DNA of 64,000 nt from Sulfurihydrogenibium subterraneum DSM 15120 (lineage in GTDB: Bacteria > Aquificota > Aquificia > Aquificales > Hydrogenothermaceae): assembly GCF_000619805.1 (NCBI RefSeq), contig NZ_JHUV01000013.1:18124-82123 (forward strand). The letters are read 5' to 3'. Positions 26,192 through 36,529 of the stretch are shown here, piece by piece. The translations under genes were made by a program, and so were the position numbers. Positions within the stretch are counted from its first letter, which is position 1, and every line of letters begins with the position of its first letter. The notes beneath the pieces were generated by a model. That model saw only the letters and a list, made by a program, of their open reading frames with translations, was not told the origin of the DNA and did not search any database.

Positions 26192-27436
26192 TTAACTCTG
26201 TTTTATCTTTTTTATCTTCACTTCTAAAACTCTTCTTTTTTCTATTTTTAAAACTTCAAACTGGTAATCTCCGATATATATAACTTCGTTCTTTTTTGGC
26301 ATTCTTCCTAAGATGTAAGTTATCATTCCGTTTACCGTTTCGTAATTTCCTGCTGGTAAATCTATATCTATAAGGGTCTTTAGCTCTTTTACTTCCATTA
26401 AACCATCAACTACTATTTCATCTACCGATTGTCTTTTTAATTTAGGTTTCTCCTTTTTTACAAAATCATCTTTTATCTCTCCAACTATCTCTTCTAATAC
26501 ATCTCTTAGCGTTATTATACCTATGGTAGCTCCTCTTTCATCAACAACAACCGCTATGTGGTCTCTATAGTGCTTAAAACCTTTTAAAACGTTAGGAAGG
26601 CTTGTAAATTCTGGAATGTATCTTATACCTTTTATGTACTTTGTTATTGGGTCGTTTGGTTTTGCAAATAAAAGGTCGTAAGACCTTACAAATCCTATTA
26701 TCTGATCTATTCTTTTTCTATAAACTGGAATTCTCGTGTATCCTGATTCTTTAAAAACTGGAACAACTTCCATAACTTTTTTATCGTCAGCTACTGCTAC
26801 AACATCAGACAAAGGTATAACAATCTCTGATATTCTCCTTTCACTAAATATTAAAATATTTCCTATGATTTTCTTTTTAAGTTCATCTATATATTCTATT
26901 TGAAGTAAAAGGTCAAGGAGCTCCTCTTTTGTGTAATACTTTTCCTGTTTAGACTTTAATCTGAATAAAAAGAATACAACCTTGTTAACTCCTTCTGCAA
27001 ACCATAAAAATGGCTTAAAAACTTTTCTAAAAAAATCTAAAAATTCAACTATTAAATAAATTAATTCATCTGCATAGTGCTGAAAGACGCTTTTTGGTAT
27101 TATTTCTCCAAATAAAAGTGTAATAATCACTATAGCTTCTGCAAAGATTTCTTCTTTACTTTTTAAGATAGGAAAAATTACAGACATATCGTGTAGCATA
27201 GCAACAAAGGTGGAAGTAGCAAGGGTTATACTTAAAATTGTTCCTACTAGTCCAACGTAAATGTACTGGTTATAGTATTTTTCAAGTAAGTTATAGACTT
27301 TTTCTGCCTTTTTGTTCCCTTCTGATGCTCTGTACTTTAATTTTGTTTTATTTACGGAAAATAACGCTATCTCACTACCAGAAAATAGAGCTTCAAAAAA
27401 CACAAAAAGAATTATAAGAACTATATAACTAAACAT
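26192..27436 (-). CDS. CNNM/CorC (HlyC/CorC) family transporter, copy 2
   Basis: A 414-residue membrane protein: an N-terminal CNNM domain of about four helices (GSEIALFSVNKTKLK is typical), a pair of CBS domains near residues 200-320, and a C-terminal CorC_HlyC domain. The family exports or regulates Mg2+ and Co2+, with CBS domains binding nucleotides. It is a tandem paralogue of the gene before it, which it overlaps by 8 bp. Confidence 0.9.
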   Translation of the reverse strand: MFSYIVLIILFVFFEALFSGSEIALFSVNKTKLKYRASEGNKKAEKVYNLLEKYYNQYIYVGLVGTILSITLATSTFVAMLHDMSVIFPILKSKEEIFAEAIVIITLLFGEIIPKSVFQHYADELIYLIVEFLDFFRKVFKPFLWFAEGVNKVVFFLFRLKSKQEKYYTKEELLDLLLQIEYIDELKKKIIGNILIFSERRISEIVIPLSDVVAVADDKKVMEVVPVFKESGYTRIPVYRKRIDQIIGFVRSYDLLFAKPNDPITKYIKGIRYIPEFTSLPNVLKGFKHYRDHIAVVVDERGATIGIITLRDVLEEIVGEIKDDFVKKEKPKLKRQSVDEIVVDGLMEVKELKTLIDIDLPAGNYETVNGMITYILGRMPKKNEVIYIGDYQFEVLKIEKRRVLEVKIKKIKQS

Positions 27437-28718
27437 TTTCTGTTTTAACCTCTTCTTCCCATTGAGTATTTTGAAGTTTTTCTATCTGCACTTTTTCTAC
27501 TCTGTTAAATGACATTTGAAGTACAGTAAACCTATAGTTTTTGTAATCAAAGTACTCTCCTTCCTGTGGAAATCTTTTAAACTGGTCTAAAACAAAGCCT
27601 GCAACTGTATCGTAGTCGTAATCTTCAGGAAGCTCTATACCCAGCTCTTCTTTTAAAAAGTCTACATCTGTTTTTCCAAGAACAATCCAGGTATTTTCGT
27701 TTATCTGTCTTATGGCTGGTTCTACAGGTTCAAACTCTTCTGGAATATCTCCAACTATAGACTCTATTATGTCTTTGTAAGTAAGCAATCCTACAGTTGT
27801 TCCGTGTTCGTTTACCACTATTGCAAGGTGCTGTTTAGATTCGTTAAATTTTTTCATCGCTTCTAAAAGGGTTGTAAATTCTGGTAAAAATAAAGCTGGT
27901 TTTATAAAGCTATCTATCTTTTCTTCTTTACCTTCTAATATTAGAAAGATAATATCTTTTAGATGAAGTATTCCTACTATGTTATCTAAGTCTCCATCAT
28001 AAACTGGTATTCTGCTGTAATCTTTATCTTCAAGAAGTTTAGTTAAGTCTCTTATAGATATACCTTTTTCAACAGCAAATATATCTCTTCTTGGTACCAT
28101 TATCTCTATCACTGTTTTTTCTTCAAGTTCAAAAGTGTTGTCTATAAGCTCTTTTTCTTCTTCTGTTATGATTTTTAAATCACTTGCATTGTGAATTAAA
28201 AATTTAAAATCTTCTTGTGTAATTTTATGTTCTTCTGTTAATATTTGAATACCAAATTTATTTAATGTCCACTCTGTTATCTTTAACAAAATAAATCTAA
28301 ATGGTGTTATTGCTGTATAAAATAAGTAAAATGGTTTTGCTATGGTTAAAGCATACTTTTCAGGATAGTTTGTCCCTATAATCTTAGGTGTTATATCTCC
28401 AAGACTTAAAAGTAGTAAAGCACTTATAAATGACCCAAACAGTAAATACTCTTTTCCAAAGTAGTTGATTGTTATTGATGCTACCACAGAAGTAGCTGCA
28501 ACGTTTGCCAGTTCATTTCCTATTAAAAACGTTATAACTAACTCTTTTGGGTGGTTTCTTAAAAATTCTACTATCTTGGCTGATTTATTTCCCTTTTCTG
28601 CCAATTTTTTTATCTTTATTCTGTCAAGAGAGAAAAATGATGATTCAACAGCTGCAAAAAGTCCTGCTGTAAGGACAAAGAAAAATGTAAGTAAGAAGTA
28701 AAACAGAAAATCAGACAA
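27429..28718 (-). CDS. CNNM/CorC (HlyC/CorC) family transporter, copy 1
   Basis: A 429-residue protein with the same layout as its neighbour: CNNM membrane domain (AAVESSFFSLDRIKIKKLAE), CBS pair with IVGILHLKDI and VGLLTYKDIIE, and a C-terminal CorC domain. Both ends overlap neighbouring genes by 8 bp, so oppF-type ATPase, copy 1 and copy 2 form one unit. The pair may form a heteromer; that is inference. Confidence 0.9.
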   Translation of the reverse strand: MSDFLFYFLLTFFFVLTAGLFAAVESSFFSLDRIKIKKLAEKGNKSAKIVEFLRNHPKELVITFLIGNELANVAATSVVASITINYFGKEYLLFGSFISALLLLSLGDITPKIIGTNYPEKYALTIAKPFYLFYTAITPFRFILLKITEWTLNKFGIQILTEEHKITQEDFKFLIHNASDLKIITEEEKELIDNTFELEEKTVIEIMVPRRDIFAVEKGISIRDLTKLLEDKDYSRIPVYDGDLDNIVGILHLKDIIFLILEGKEEKIDSFIKPALFLPEFTTLLEAMKKFNESKQHLAIVVNEHGTTVGLLTYKDIIESIVGDIPEEFEPVEPAIRQINENTWIVLGKTDVDFLKEELGIELPEDYDYDTVAGFVLDQFKRFPQEGEYFDYKNYRFTVLQMSFNRVEKVQIEKLQNTQWEEEVKTENV

Positions 28719-29646
28719 AATGGCAGTAAACCTCCCGATTATCTACCGTTTTATATGTTGGTTTTTGTTTACATACATCTGTAGCAATAGGACATCTTCC
28801 TATAAACTCACAACCTTCCTGATAGCCTGTGTCTTCTTTTATGTGAATAAAAGGTTTTCTATATTTAGGGTGAGCAGGAGGAAGACTTTCAAGTAGTAGT
28901 TTTGTATATGGATGTAGAGGATTTTTTATTACATCTTCTTTACTTCCTTTTTCCATTACTTTTCCTTTGTATAAAACGACTATATAATCTGCAATGTGTC
29001 CAACAACGTTTAAATCGTGGGATATGAAGATAAAACTTATACCTTTTTCTTCTTTTAAGCGTTTTATAAGTTCTATAATCTGAAGCTGAACGCTTACATC
29101 TAGGGCGGAAGTAGGTTCATCTGCAACCACTAAAAAAGGGTCTAAGATGATAGCTCTTGCTATAGCTACTCTCTGTCTTTGACCTCCTGATAGCTCGTGA
29201 GGGTATCTATTTAAAAACGTCTCATCAAGACCAACATCTTTTATTGCCTTTACTACTAAATCTTTTCTTTCTGATTTTGGGTATTTATGAACTATTAGAG
29301 TTTCTTCTAAAATGTCTATTATTTTAAATCTTGGGTTTAAAGAAGTTCTTGGGTCTTGGAATATAATTGAGATTTTTTTCCTATCTTCTTTTGAAAGGTT
29401 ATTTGTAATATTTTTACCAAGGAGGTAAACTTTACCACCGTCTGCTTTTATAAGATTTAAGATAATTTTCCCTATCGTAGATTTACCACTTCCTGATTCT
29501 CCAACCAACCCTACTATCTGATTTTTTTCCACAGAAAAACTTACATCAGATAGAGCTTGAAAATACTCTTTTTTAAATAAACCACTTTTAATTACATATC
29601 TTTTAGTTAAATTTTCAGCCTTCAGCAGCTGCTTACTACTATCCAT
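28711..29646 (-). CDS. Oligopeptide/dipeptide ABC transporter ATPase (DppF/OppF type)
   Basis: A 311-residue ATPase with Walker A GESGSGKST, Q-loop FQDP, signature LSGGQRQR, Walker B VVADEPTSALD and H-loop FISHDL. The C-terminal oligopeptide-transporter extension has four Cys (GCEFIGRC, DVC, YCHF), the pattern of DppD/OppF-type C-tails. No permease is adjacent; the DppB/DppC genes at 12960-15004 are possible partners. The start lies in the divergent gap with proS. Confidence 0.9.
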   Translation of the reverse strand: MDSSKQLLKAENLTKRYVIKSGLFKKEYFQALSDVSFSVEKNQIVGLVGESGSGKSTIGKIILNLIKADGGKVYLLGKNITNNLSKEDRKKISIIFQDPRTSLNPRFKIIDILEETLIVHKYPKSERKDLVVKAIKDVGLDETFLNRYPHELSGGQRQRVAIARAIILDPFLVVADEPTSALDVSVQLQIIELIKRLKEEKGISFIFISHDLNVVGHIADYIVVLYKGKVMEKGSKEDVIKNPLHPYTKLLLESLPPAHPKYRKPFIHIKEDTGYQEGCEFIGRCPIATDVCKQKPTYKTVDNREVYCHFV

Positions 29647-29672
29647 AACAATTTTTATTTTTCACTGTGTTT

Positions 29673-29700
29673 TTTTAACAACCTCATCAATATGTTAAAA
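29673..29700. repeat. 8-bp inverted repeat in the oppF-proS divergent gap
   Basis: TTTTAACA (29673-29680) and TGTTAAAA (29693-29700) form a perfect inverted repeat around 12 bp. The right arm overlaps the probable proS -10. It could be an operator; there is no T-tract to suggest a terminator. Confidence 0.4.
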
Positions 29701-29701
29701 T
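29693..29701 (+). promoter_or_regulatory. Extended -10 promoter element for proS and the downstream run
   Basis: TGTTAAAAT, of the TGn-TAAAAT form, about 44 bp before the proS ATG. Confidence 0.4.
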
Positions 29702-29744
29702 AATTATACCATAAAGGTTTTAAAAAATTTATGACGGAGGCTTG

Positions 29745-31436
29745 ATGTTAGCAAGTAGATACTTTATGCCAACTCTAAAAGAAAATCCATCAGAAGCACA
29801 AGTACCATCTCATATATATCTAATAAGAGGCGGATTTATAAGAAGTTTAGCAGCTGGAATATACGAATACTTACCACTTGGTTTTAGAGTTTTAAAAAAG
29901 ATAGAAAATGTAATAAGAAAAAGAATGGACGAAGCGGGAGCTTTAGAAGTTCTTTTACCTATATTAACTCCTGCTGAACTTTGGAAAGAGACTGGTAGAT
30001 GGGACGTTTACGGAAAAGAGCTTTTTAGATTAAAAGATAGAAAAGATGCAGATTTTGCACTTGGTCCAACCCACGAAGAGACAATAACAGATTTGGTAAG
30101 AAAAAACGTAAGGTCTTACAAAGACTTGCCTCTTAACTTTTACCAGATTCAAACTAAGTTTAGAGATGAAGCAAGACCAAGGTACGGACTTATAAGGGGA
30201 AGAGAGTTTATAATGAAAGATGGATACTCCTTTGATATATCAGAAGAAGATGCAGTAAAAACCTACGAAGTTATGAAACAGACTTATCATAGAATATTCC
30301 AAGACTTAAAGTTAGACTATCTTATGGTTGAGGCTGACGTAGGAGCTATAGGAGGAAAATTTTCTCACGAATTTGTTGTAAAAGTTCCTTCTGGAGAGGC
30401 ACATATAGTATACTGTGAAAATTGTGGATACGCCGCAAACGTAGAAGCTGCAAAATTCCACCACCATAAATTACCTGTTGAAGATTTAAAACCTTTAGAA
30501 AAAGTCCACACACCTAACGTATCATCTGTAGAAGATGTAGCAAAATTTTTAAATTTACCAGTGGAGAAAGTAGTAAAAACTTTAATATACAAAGCTGATG
30601 ATAGATTTGTTGCAGTATTAATAAGGGGAGACAGGGAAGTTAACGAAACAAAACTTGCCAACGTATTAAAAGCCTTAGATGTAAGACCTGCCTCTTCAGA
30701 AGAGTTAAAAGACCTTGGAATAGTAGAAGGTTTTGTAGGACCTATAGGTTTAAACCTTCCTTTGTATGCAGATTACTCTATAAATGAGCTGTACAACTTT
30801 GTTATAGGGGCAAACGAAAAAGATTATCACTACATAAACGCAAATATAGGAAGAGACTTTAAGGTAGAAAACTTTTACGATTTAGCAACTGCAAAAGAAA
30901 AAGACCCTTGTCCTGTTTGTAAAAATCTTTTAAAAGAAACAACTGGACTTGAAGTAGGACATATATTTTTACTTGGAACTAAGTACTCTCAAGCTATGAA
31001 AGCCTACTTTACAGACAAGGATGGAAAAGAAAAACCAATAGTTATGGGTTGCTACGGAATAGGTGTGAGCCGTTTAATCGCTGCAATAGTAGAGCAGTAT
31101 CATGACGATAAAGGTATAATATGGCCTGATGTAGTCGCACCTTTTAACCTTCATATACTTGTTTTAAATGTTAAAGATGAAAAAAGTTTAAAAGCAGGAT
31201 TTGAGATATACGAAAAAGCTAAAAAGTTAGGTTTAGACGTTTTACTTGACGAAAGGGATATATCACCAGGTGCAAAGTTTAAAGATGCAGACCTTATAGG
31301 AATACCCCACAGAATAGTTATAGGAAAGGCTTTAAACGAAGGAAAGATTGAGTATCAAAAAAGAGAAAAGTTGGACGAAAAACAATTGATAGATTTAGAT
31401 TCAATTGAGGATTTATTTAAAATATGGTCGAATTAG
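29745..31436 (+). CDS. proS: Prolyl-tRNA synthetase (bacterial type)
   Basis: A 563-residue class II synthetase of the bacterial form. The catalytic core holds motif 1 and motif 2 (FRDEARPRYGLIRGREF). An editing (INS) domain occupies about residues 225-390 and removes mischarged Ala-tRNA. Motif 3 lies in GCYGIGVSRL, followed by the C-terminal anticodon-binding domain. The ATG at 29745 follows GGAGG by 4 bp; a TTG one codon earlier is too close to that site. The end overlaps the next gene by 13 bp. Confidence 0.96.
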   Translation: MLASRYFMPTLKENPSEAQVPSHIYLIRGGFIRSLAAGIYEYLPLGFRVLKKIENVIRKRMDEAGALEVLLPILTPAELWKETGRWDVYGKELFRLKDRKDADFALGPTHEETITDLVRKNVRSYKDLPLNFYQIQTKFRDEARPRYGLIRGREFIMKDGYSFDISEEDAVKTYEVMKQTYHRIFQDLKLDYLMVEADVGAIGGKFSHEFVVKVPSGEAHIVYCENCGYAANVEAAKFHHHKLPVEDLKPLEKVHTPNVSSVEDVAKFLNLPVEKVVKTLIYKADDRFVAVLIRGDREVNETKLANVLKALDVRPASSEELKDLGIVEGFVGPIGLNLPLYADYSINELYNFVIGANEKDYHYINANIGRDFKVENFYDLATAKEKDPCPVCKNLLKETTGLEVGHIFLLGTKYSQAMKAYFTDKDGKEKPIVMGCYGIGVSRLIAAIVEQYHDDKGIIWPDVVAPFNLHILVLNVKDEKSLKAGFEIYEKAKKLGLDVLLDERDISPGAKFKDADLIGIPHRIVIGKALNEGKIEYQKREKLDEKQLIDLDSIEDLFKIWSN

Positions 31437-32260
31437 AAAATTTTTTAGAAAAAATAATAGATTATGAAAATTTAGAGGATTTTATTAAAGATATAACAGA
31501 AAAAACAAGAAGAATTTTAGGCGCAGAGAGATGTACTTTATTTCTATATTATCCTGAAGATGAAAGTTTAAGAAGTATTGTTTTCCATGCAGATATGGAA
31601 AAAATGATTGATATCTCATTAAATGAGAAAAGTATAGCTGGATACGTTTTCAAAAATAATGTTATGGTTAATATTAAGGATGTCAACAATAAAGAAGAAC
31701 TTAAATTAATAGATAAGGATATTTCTTATCATGATTGTTGGGCAAATATAAATACTACACCAACCAAAAGCATGCTTGTAATACCAGTAATATTTAAAAA
31801 TGAAGTTATTGGTGTTCTATCCATTGTTAACAAATTTCCACAATTTACAAAGGAAGACGAGAAAACGGGTTCAGAGCTTGGAAAGTTGATTGGATATATT
31901 TTAAAAAACTTTTTGAAAAAGTTAGAGTTGATAAATTTAAATAATATAAATGAAACTATCATTTCTTCAATCAACGAAGGTGTAATTCTTACAGATTCTA
32001 AAGATAGAATTGTGAAAGTAAACTACAAGTTTCTTGAGATGATTGGTTTTAGATACAGTTATGAACAACTAATAGATAAAAGAATATATGATGTTTTACC
32101 TTTATTAGAATCTCACAAAGAAAAAATAGAGCTTGCTAAAAATAAAAGAATTTCACAAGATGTTACAGTTGGAATAATTAGAATTAAAGTAATACCAATT
32201 TTTATAAATCATATTATGAACAATCTTTTAAAAAACTTAGTATACATAGTAGAGTACTAA
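31424..32260 (+). CDS. GAF-PAS sensor protein without output domain
   Basis: A 278-residue soluble protein. A GAF domain (about 10-160: RRILGAERCTLFLYYPED, KSMLVIPVIFKNEVIGVLSI) precedes a PAS domain (about 175-278: SINEGVILTDSKDRIVKVN). No kinase, GGDEF, EAL or HTH follows, so it must signal through a partner. It overlaps proS and ends 1 bp before the pilB-type gene, so control of that motor is a reasonable guess. The ligand is unknown. Confidence 0.8.
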   Translation: MVELENFLEKIIDYENLEDFIKDITEKTRRILGAERCTLFLYYPEDESLRSIVFHADMEKMIDISLNEKSIAGYVFKNNVMVNIKDVNNKEELKLIDKDISYHDCWANINTTPTKSMLVIPVIFKNEVIGVLSIVNKFPQFTKEDEKTGSELGKLIGYILKNFLKKLELINLNNINETIISSINEGVILTDSKDRIVKVNYKFLEMIGFRYSYEQLIDKRIYDVLPLLESHKEKIELAKNKRISQDVTVGIIRIKVIPIFINHIMNNLLKNLVYIVEY

Positions 32261-32261
32261 T

Positions 32262-33998
32262 ATGGGATATATAATAAGAAAGAAAAAATCTACTGTAAAC
32301 TTTACAGACTTGATTACAGAAAGACTTGGCATATCTATAGATGAGTTAAAACAGCTTCAAGAATTAGCATCTGAAAAAAAGAAAAGTGTACTTGAAATTC
32401 TTATTGAAAGAGGATATTCCGAAGAAGAAATTGCAAAAATAAAAGCTGAGTATTTCGGTTATACATACGATAAACTTACAAACTATATACCTGAAGAATA
32501 TTTAGTAAATCTCTTTGATAAAAATTATTTAAAAAACAGATTAATTTTGCCAATAAGTCTAAAAAACGATGTTTTAGTTATAGCTATGGCTGAACCATCG
32601 GATGTTCTAAGTTTAAATGAGATAATAGAAAAATTAAATAAGGAAGGTTATAAAATTGGGGAATTATCTGTTATTGTTACAACGAAAAATCAAATTTTAG
32701 AAAAAATAGATTCTATCTATGAAGAAAAAGAAAAGATTTCAAAGATATTGCACACTTTAAATAGTGTAACAGAAAGTACAGTATTTAAAGATTTTAAGGC
32801 AGAGTTAGAAAAGGTTACAGAAACGAGCTCTCCTATAATTGCCCTTGCAAACCAAATAATAGAAGATGCTGTAAAAAGAGGTGCAAGTGATATTCACATT
32901 CAACCAACAGAATTAAACTTAAGAATAAGGTTCAGAGTGGATGGAGATTTGACAGACTATCTTGTTCTACCTAAATATTTGAGTGATGCCATTGTATCAA
33001 GGTATAAGATTATGGCAGATATGAAAATAGACGAAAAAAGAGTTCCTCAAGATTCTAGGATAAATTATAATTTTTACAATCCTGCATACAATATAGATTT
33101 AAGAGTATCAACTATACCAACTGTTTATGGTGAAGATCTTGTAATGAGAATATTGGATAAAAGTAATGTTATTTTAGATTTAGATAAACTCGGATTTTCA
33201 GAAGAATACTTAAATTTATACAGAGAAACAATAAGAAAACCTTATGGAATAATACTTCATGTAGGACCAACTGGTTCTGGAAAAACAACAACTCTTTATT
33301 CTGCATTGAAAGAGATAGATACTCCGGATGTAAAAATACTAACAGTTGAAGACCCTGTTGAATATCAGTTAGGAGGTTCTATAGTTCAAACAAACATAAA
33401 TCCCTCTGCAGGTTATACATTTGCAAGAGCAATAAGATCTTTTTTAAGACACGATCCGGATATTATTCTTGTTGGAGAAATTAGGGATGTTGAAACAGCA
33501 AAGACAGCTATAGAAGCATCTTTAACAGGTCACCTTGTTTTCTCAACACTTCATACAAACGATGCTGTAAGTACCATAACAAGACTTGAAGAAATGGGAA
33601 TAGAGACATATCTTTTAGCAGATTCTTTACTTTTAATCTGTGCCCAAAGATTAGTAAAAAGAATATGTAAAAATTGTAAGGAGGAATATAAACCTTCAAA
33701 AAAAGAAAGAATAATAATTGAAAATTCAGGTCTAGAGATAAATGAAAACACAAAAATATTTAGAGGAATCGGATGCCAAGTTTGCAATTTTACAGGCTAT
33801 AAAGGAAGAACTGGAATACATGAACTTTTAAAAGTTGATGAAAATGTAAAATCTATGATTATAGAAGAAGCATCTACAGAAACAATTAAAAAATACGCTC
33901 TAGAACACGGAATGAAAACATTAAGGCAAGATGGTATATTAAAAGTTCTACAAGGAATAACTACAGTTGAAGAAGTTATAAAAAATACTTTAGAATAG
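32262..33998 (+). CDS. pilB: Type IV pilus / type II secretion assembly ATPase (PilB/GspE type)
   Basis: A 578-residue hexameric ATPase. The N-terminal MshEN-like region (about 20-150), which in relatives can bind cyclic di-GMP, is followed by the core with Walker A GPTGSGKTT, Asp box, Walker B DIILVGEIRD, His box (TGHLVFSTLHTNDA) and a four-Cys zinc site (CKNC, GCQVC). It powers pilin polymerisation at the inner membrane. No pilC/gspF or pilin gene is in the window, so PilB cannot be told from GspE. Confidence 0.9.
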   Translation: MGYIIRKKKSTVNFTDLITERLGISIDELKQLQELASEKKKSVLEILIERGYSEEEIAKIKAEYFGYTYDKLTNYIPEEYLVNLFDKNYLKNRLILPISLKNDVLVIAMAEPSDVLSLNEIIEKLNKEGYKIGELSVIVTTKNQILEKIDSIYEEKEKISKILHTLNSVTESTVFKDFKAELEKVTETSSPIIALANQIIEDAVKRGASDIHIQPTELNLRIRFRVDGDLTDYLVLPKYLSDAIVSRYKIMADMKIDEKRVPQDSRINYNFYNPAYNIDLRVSTIPTVYGEDLVMRILDKSNVILDLDKLGFSEEYLNLYRETIRKPYGIILHVGPTGSGKTTTLYSALKEIDTPDVKILTVEDPVEYQLGGSIVQTNINPSAGYTFARAIRSFLRHDPDIILVGEIRDVETAKTAIEASLTGHLVFSTLHTNDAVSTITRLEEMGIETYLLADSLLLICAQRLVKRICKNCKEEYKPSKKERIIIENSGLEINENTKIFRGIGCQVCNFTGYKGRTGIHELLKVDENVKSMIIEEASTETIKKYALEHGMKTLRQDGILKVLQGITTVEEVIKNTLE

Positions 33999-34009
33999 TA
34001 AGAGGTGTT

Positions 34010-35161
34010 ATGGTACTAAAGGATTTTAGACTTAAACCAACTGACTTTACAATTGGAATTTTAGGTGGCGGTCAGCTTGCAAAGATGACAGCCGTTGAGG
34101 CAAGAAAACTGGGTTTAAATGTAATCTGTTTAGACCCGCACGAAAATGCCCCTGCTTCTATGGTAAGTCAGCAGATAGTAGGAAGTGTAAACGATAAAGA
34201 GAAACTTCACAAGTTAAATGCTTTATCTGACGTAATAACTTACGAAATTGAGCATATTAACACAGATATCTTAAAAGATGCTCTACCACAGGATAAAGTT
34301 TTTCCTTCTATACAGGTATTAGAAACTCTGCAGGATAAATACAAACAAAGAAGCTTTTTCCAAAAATTTAACATTCCTATGCCAAAGTTTAAAGAAATTA
34401 AATCAATTCAAGAGTTAAAAGAATGTATCCCCTGCGTCCAGAAGGCAAAAGTGGGAGGATACGACGGAAGAGGTGTTGTAGTTTTAAAAAAAGAAGAAGA
34501 TTTAGAAAAAGCTATAAATCAGCCTTCTTATGTTGAAGAGATTGTTGATATAGAAAAAGAGCTTGCGGTTATAGTTGTAAGGAATACAGATGGTGATGTA
34601 AAAGTATATCCTGTTGTTGAGATGGTTTTTAATCCTGATGGAAACCTTTTAGACTACCTTATATCTCCAGCTGATATAGATGAGTTTACTTTTAAAGAAG
34701 CGCAGAACATAGCTATAGCCGCAGTTGAGTCGTTAAACGGCGTAGGCGTTTTCGGAGTCGAGCTATTTTTAGATAAGAAAGGAAAGGTTTTATTAAACGA
34801 GGTAGCTCCCAGAACCCACAACTCTGGACATTACACTATAGAAAGCTGTGAAACAAGCCAGTTTGAACAACTTGTAAGAGTTTTAACAAACCTTCCTTTA
34901 GGCTCTACCTATCAGTATTTACCAGCTTCCACTATTAACATTTTAGGAGAGTTTGGATACAAAGGAAAACCTATCTATGAAAACCTTGATAAAGTTTTAT
35001 CTATAGATGGTGTTTACGTTCACATATACGGCAAAAAAGAAACGTTTCCCCTGAGAAAAATGGGACACATAACAATTTTGGACTCTAACAGAGACAGATT
35101 ATTAGAAAAAACAATAAAAGTCAAAAACTTAATAAAAGTAAAAGGTGAGGTTGAAATATGA
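34010..35161 (+). CDS. purK: N5-carboxyaminoimidazole ribonucleotide synthase
   Basis: A 383-residue ATP-grasp enzyme. [11 protein letters not shown] begins the preATP fold, [14 protein letters not shown] binds ATP, and [15 protein letters not shown] forms the end of the active site. It carboxylates AIR to N5-CAIR with ATP and bicarbonate. It overlaps purE by ATGA, so the two steps are coupled. Confidence 0.96.
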   Translation: MVLKDFRLKPTDFTIGILGGGQLAKMTAVEARKLGLNVICLDPHENAPASMVSQQIVGSVNDKEKLHKLNALSDVITYEIEHINTDILKDALPQDKVFPSIQVLETLQDKYKQRSFFQKFNIPMPKFKEIKSIQELKECIPCVQKAKVGGYDGRGVVVLKKEEDLEKAINQPSYVEEIVDIEKELAVIVVRNTDGDVKVYPVVEMVFNPDGNLLDYLISPADIDEFTFKEAQNIAIAAVESLNGVGVFGVELFLDKKGKVLLNEVAPRTHNSGHYTIESCETSQFEQLVRVLTNLPLGSTYQYLPASTINILGEFGYKGKPIYENLDKVLSIDGVYVHIYGKKETFPLRKMGHITILDSNRDRLLEKTIKVKNLIKVKGEVEI

Positions 35162-35670
35162 TAGGTATTATTATGGGGAGTGATTCAGACTTGCCTGTGA
35201 TGAGTAAAGCTGCAGAAGTTTTAGACAAATTTGGCATAGATTACGAGATAACTATAGTATCAGCACATAGAACGCCTGATAGAATGTACACTTACGCAAA
35301 ACAGGCAGAAGAAAGAGGAATTAAAGTTATAATAGCAGGTGCAGGAGGAGCTGCCCACCTTCCCGGTATGGTGGCATCTTTAACCCATCTTCCTGTGATA
35401 GGAGTTCCAATAAAAACATCTTCTTTAAACGGCTTAGATTCTCTTTTATCAATCGTTCAGATGCCTGCTGGAATACCCGTTGCAACAGTAGCAATAAACA
35501 ACGCAGAAAACGCAGCTCTCTTGGCTATTTCTATACTGGCAACCTCTAATCCTGACGTAGCAAAGAAGTTAAAAGATTACAAAAACTCCCTTAAAGAGAT
35601 GGTAGAAAGTAAAGCCAGAAAATTAGAAGAATTAGGTTATAAAGAGTACTTAGAAGCGATGAATGATTAA
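35158..35670 (+). CDS. purE: N5-CAIR mutase (class I PurE)
   Basis: A 170-residue class I PurE with GSDSDLPVM, the active-site SAHRTPDRM and [11 protein letters not shown]. It rearranges N5-CAIR to CAIR for the next step by PurC (encoded at 50694). It overlaps murB by 8 bp. Confidence 0.97.
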   Translation: MIGIIMGSDSDLPVMSKAAEVLDKFGIDYEITIVSAHRTPDRMYTYAKQAEERGIKVIIAGAGGAAHLPGMVASLTHLPVIGVPIKTSSLNGLDSLLSIVQMPAGIPVATVAINNAENAALLAISILATSNPDVAKKLKDYKNSLKEMVESKARKLEELGYKEYLEAMND

Positions 35671-36529
35671 AATAGAACATTTAAAAAACTTTAGTCTAAA
35701 AGATTTTTGCACTATAAAAGTAGGTGGAACAGGAAAGGTAGTTTTTTTTCCAAAAAATACTGAAGAAATCTCATTTTTAATAAAAGAGTACGGTATAAAA
35801 AATATCTTCCCCCTTGGAATAGGTAGCAATCTAATTTTTTCTGACGGGTTTATAGACAGAGTTTTTATCCATTCTAAAAACTTAAAACATTATGAAATAA
35901 CTCAAAAAAACGATACATTTTACTTAACCTTAGAAGCAGGAGTAAGTTTTAAAACTATTAACAACATAGTAAAAAAATACAACCTTGAAGGATTTGAAAA
36001 TCTCTCTGGAATTCCTGCAACAGTTGGAGGAGCTGTTGCAATGAACGCAGGAGCTTACGGGTCAGAGATTTTTGATATATTAGAAGAAGTATGGTGGATA
36101 GATAAGAACGGTAATTTAATACACTCAAAAAAACAGGATATAAAACACTCTTACAGATACTCTCAATTTCAAGAAGAAGGATTTGTTTACAAAGCAAAGA
36201 TAAAATTGAAAAAAAGCGATAAAGATATTTTTCAAGTAATAAAACAACACCTTTTAGACAGAAACAAAAAACAACCCCTTGACTTACCAACTGCAGGGTC
36301 TACTTACAAAAATCCACCACAAACCTATGCAGGAAAACTTATAGAGCAGGTAGGACTAAAAGGCTACAGAATAAACGATATAGGTTTTTCATCAAAACAC
36401 GCAAACTTTTTAGTTAATTACAAAGACGCAAGATTTGAAGACTTAATAAATCTTCTTCAACTTGCCGAAAAGAAAGTATACGAAACATTTGGAATAAAAC
36501 TTGAAAGAGAGGTAAAGATAGTTGAGTAA
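35663..36529 (+). CDS. murB: UDP-N-acetylenolpyruvoylglucosamine reductase
   Basis: A 288-residue FAD enzyme. The FAD-binding part shows LGIGSNLI and [19 protein letters not shown]. The catalytic Ser lies in AGSTYKNP and the end carries LEREVKIV. It reduces enolpyruvyl-UDP-GlcNAc to UDP-MurNAc with NADPH. It lacks the insert of the longer E. coli type. First of the cell-envelope genes in this run; it overlaps ddl by 8 bp. Confidence 0.95.
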   Translation: MIKIEHLKNFSLKDFCTIKVGGTGKVVFFPKNTEEISFLIKEYGIKNIFPLGIGSNLIFSDGFIDRVFIHSKNLKHYEITQKNDTFYLTLEAGVSFKTINNIVKKYNLEGFENLSGIPATVGGAVAMNAGAYGSEIFDILEEVWWIDKNGNLIHSKKQDIKHSYRYSQFQEEGFVYKAKIKLKKSDKDIFQVIKQHLLDRNKKQPLDLPTAGSTYKNPPQTYAGKLIEQVGLKGYRINDIGFSSKHANFLVNYKDARFEDLINLLQLAEKKVYETFGIKLEREVKIVE

